Program-made: the position numbers and the translations under genes
Notes under the pieces: generated by a model
Told to the model about the DNA's origin: nothing
Seen by the model: only the letters and a program-made list of their open reading frames with translations
Database searches by the model: none
Source of the DNA: Terriglobia bacterium
GTDB lineage: Bacteria > Acidobacteriota > Terriglobia > Terriglobales > Acidobacteriaceae
Length of the DNA: 64,000 nucleotides
Assembly (NCBI GenBank): GCA_020073565.1
Contig: JAIQEY010000031.1
Coordinates: 1-64,000 of the forward strand
Direction of reading: 5' to 3'
Shown: positions 62,396 through 64,000 of the stretch, in pieces
Layout: every line of letters starts with the position of its first letter
How positions within the stretch are numbered: the first letter of the stretch is position 1

Positions 62396-63583
62396 CTACC
62401 CACTCATTAGCGCTGCCGATGACCCGACCCACTGCATATTCTTGTTGTGATCCACGCCCATCATCAGGCCGCGGCCCATGCGCACGATCGTCAGCGCCGG
62501 TGTTAGATCATTGAGCCATACGTACATGATCCGTAATTCGACCTTGGTCATACCGTAGGGAGTTTCTACCACCGGCGTGAAATTCAGTCGTTCCTGCAGA
62601 ATGTATTCGCCCCGTTTCGCCGCGGGAATCGCATCAATGTCCTTGCGTGTCGGCGCAATCACCACGCCTAGTCCTGCAAACGAATAGAGCGGTTTCAGCA
62701 CGAAGTTTTCGAGATCCGCCGGCACTTGCTTCAGTTCATCCAAAAACCACGTGCGCGGCACCGACCGATGCTTCAAGTAGGGAATGGAGTACTTGCTGAT
62801 CCGGAAATACCAGTTGGGATGGCCGGCCCACTCCACATCAAGCACATCGCGGAAATCGAACGGCAGGGGGACGCCCTTGCGCTCCAGTTCATCGACGATC
62901 GTCCGGTTATAGATGCGCTCAATCGGGACACGTCTGCCGTCGTCCTCATAAAACAGATGGCGGCCTTCCTTGCGAATCTTCGAGATGCATACCGTGCGAA
63001 TCCCGAGCAGCCTCTCGGTGAGCAGGAAATCCGGACGCGTCTTCTGCTCCTCCGGATGGATTTCCATCAGAACTACGTTCGCCGGATCGTGTCCCGCGAC
63101 AATCGCATCCTGCAGAAGCCGCTTGTAAGACGCCGAGTCCAGCCCACTCAGGAAATAGCGAAGCTTTGGGTCTAGACCGAATACGTCCATGTACGCCTGC
63201 GCCAGGACTGGCTGATATGCGTAGAGAGAAGGGAAGGCCTGCAACTCGACCAGTTTGGGCTGCAATTCACCGGCAGCGCCGCGCACCAGCCCAAAATCTA
63301 CTTGTACGAACATCGGGTGTGGCGCTTCGTTGGGGACGCGGAACTGGGCCGGGATCGAAGCCTCGGAGCGGGCGCGATACTCGGGATTGTCAACCAACTG
63401 GTGGATCAGCGTCTTGCCGTCTTCGCCCATGCGCTTGACCAGCGCGGCCGGGAAGAAGCAAGGCGTCTCGCAGAGAGCAAACGGAACCTCCATCCCGCAG
63501 CGCGCGGTCAGTTCGCGGCGCAAGCGCTCGTATTTTTCGGGAGTGAAGCTCGCGTTGAAGGCTTGCCGATAGGAGGGAATCAT
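62396..63583 (-). CDS. Conserved protein with ATP-grasp-like C-terminus
   Basis: 395 residues from ATG 63583. N-terminal part (SYRQAFNASFTPEKYERLRR, GMEVPFALCETPCFFPAALV, FVQVDFGLVRGAAGELQPKL, VELQAFPSLYAYQPVLA) and C-terminal part (LENFVLKPLYSFAGLGVVIA, KRGEYILQERLNFTPVVETP, KVELRIMYVWL) resemble ATP-grasp ligases of the glutathionylspermidine-synthase or circularly permuted type. The Lys-Pro, Gly-rich loop and late Glu/Arg are present. The substrate is unknown. It stands alone between the YihY and M29 genes. The upstream in-frame codons come from family D repeat DNA. Confidence 0.65.
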   Translation of the reverse strand: MIPSYRQAFNASFTPEKYERLRRELTARCGMEVPFALCETPCFFPAALVKRMGEDGKTLIHQLVDNPEYRARSEASIPAQFRVPNEAPHPMFVQVDFGLVRGAAGELQPKLVELQAFPSLYAYQPVLAQAYMDVFGLDPKLRYFLSGLDSASYKRLLQDAIVAGHDPANVVLMEIHPEEQKTRPDFLLTERLLGIRTVCISKIRKEGRHLFYEDDGRRVPIERIYNRTIVDELERKGVPLPFDFRDVLDVEWAGHPNWYFRISKYSIPYLKHRSVPRTWFLDELKQVPADLENFVLKPLYSFAGLGVVIAPTRKDIDAIPAAKRGEYILQERLNFTPVVETPYGMTKVELRIMYVWLNDLTPALTIVRMGRGLMMGVDHNKNMQWVGSSAALMSG

Positions 63584-63604
63584 GGGTGGCGCCGGCGCCC
63601 CCGC
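63584..63604. repeat. GC-rich dyad, family D copy 4
   Basis: GGTGGCGCCGGCGCCCCCGCCGG just before the ATP-grasp-like gene; partial self-complementarity (GGCGCC and CCGGCG). Confidence 0.4.
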
Positions 63605-63727
63605 CGGCAATTGTATGTGAACAAGCTATCGCCCGCCGCAGTCCAGGAGGCTAGTTCTCAATTTCCAATAATTCACCGTCAATCGAGCTCTTCTTGGCGT
63701 CCACTGCGTCCTCGGCGGTGAGAAGTT

Positions 63728-64000
63728 CTACGCTTCTATCAAAAACTTCCCGCCGCGCATAATCTGCTCGTTGTCGACCCAGATGTCGAAATTTCGGCCG
63801 ACCACATCGATATGCGTAGACGAATACCACTCCGCGCCGGTGTGCGCGCCGTACGGATTCCCGAAGGCGATGTGCACGCCGGGGTACTTCTCATCTTGCA
63901 GAATCTGGCCGATCACATCTTTCAACTCGATATTCGTGCCGATGGCAAATTCGCCTACGCGATCGCTGTTTTCGTCGGTATGAGTGTAGGCCCAGAAATC
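63728..64000 (-). CDS. Aminopeptidase, M29 family (5' part beyond window)
   Basis: The open frame continues to the window edge (DFWAYTHTDENSDRVGEFAI, GTNIELKDVIGQILQDEKYP, VHIAFGNPYGAHTGAEWYSS, THIDVVGRNFDIWVDNEQIM). The GEFAIGTN, HIAFG and STHIDV motifs give metal-ligand Glu, His, His and Asp of clan M29 leucyl aminopeptidases. It ends RGGKFLIEA. About 90 C-terminal residues are visible. Confidence 0.85.
   Translation of the reverse strand, partial: DFWAYTHTDENSDRVGEFAIGTNIELKDVIGQILQDEKYPGVHIAFGNPYGAHTGAEWYSSTHIDVVGRNFDIWVDNEQIMRGGKFLIEA

Noticed and set aside
1-64000. CRISPR arrays, tRNA/rRNA genes, prophage or insertion sequences
   Set aside because: No regularly spaced repeat array, no tRNA-like or rRNA sequence and no transposase or integrase motif was found by reading; short dyads between genes are not CRISPR-like.

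Overview
The window looks like chromosomal DNA of an acidobacterium (Acidobacteriota, probably class Terriglobia, in the Koribacter/Sulfotelmatobacter area). This is inferred from GC-rich coding, a 1256-residue Oar-like TonB-dependent receptor with an N-terminal carboxypeptidase-like domain, paired Ser/Thr kinases fused to TPR tails, several Tat- or Sec-exported proteins, and many short GC-rich dyad repeats between genes. No rRNA, tRNA, CRISPR array, phage region or transposase was recognised. Both window edges cut a gene: a hybrid histidine kinase on the left and an M29 aminopeptidase on the right.

Layout. 1-10.3 kb: hybrid kinase, lipoprotein, OmpA-like envelope protein, then an NtrC-type regulator, membrane histidine kinase and exported helical protein in series, and a TPR protein. 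10.4-13.9 kb: sugar nucleotide and envelope genes (glgC, UDP-HexNAc dehydrogenase, DUF218). 14-18.3 kb: CDGSH protein, triple-PilZ protein, Tat-exported FAD oxidoreductase, FMN-binding protein. 18.4-23.6 kb: two tandem paralogous receptor-like Ser/Thr kinases, each behind a TTGACC...TAACAT promoter. 23.7-29.5 kb: secreted LmbE/PIG-L deacetylase with a ThuA-like tail, APC permease, MFS exporter. 29.5-37.2 kb: amino-acid metabolism (thrB, thrC, ilvE, Cys/Met PLP enzyme) with an amidohydrolase-cupin pair and an atypical SDR. 37.3-43.6 kb: TonB-dependent receptor, LacI regulator and TPR protein, with LacI-type operator candidates. 43.6-48.1 kb: HMGL-family synthase, Cys-rich small protein, aldehyde dehydrogenase, truA. 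48.3-55 kb: TolC-like protein, GT4 glycosyltransferase, a B12-dependent acyl-CoA mutase carrying isobutyryl-CoA mutase signature residues, Tat-exported sugar isomerase-like protein. 55.1-58.6 kb: truncated Tat leader, DsrE-like protein, di-haem DUF1111 oxidoreductase, beta-barrel protein and small cytochrome c, a likely envelope redox module. 58.7-64 kb: small membrane protein, TonB-type protein, AlkA-like glycosylase, cold-shock protein, YihY/BrkB protein, ATP-grasp-like protein, M29 peptidase.

Functional links. The LacI gene and receptor probably form a substrate-responsive uptake unit. thrB/thrC, ilvE, the Cys/Met enzyme and the HMGL synthase point to aspartate-family and branched-chain amino-acid synthesis, though they are scattered. 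The most notable observations are the F122/Q240 pair in the mutase, the paired LacI operator candidates, the twin kinase promoters, the 27-bp palindrome at 53841-53867, the di-haem/barrel/cytochrome cluster and several families of intergenic dyad repeats. All functions come from motif reading; no database search was run.
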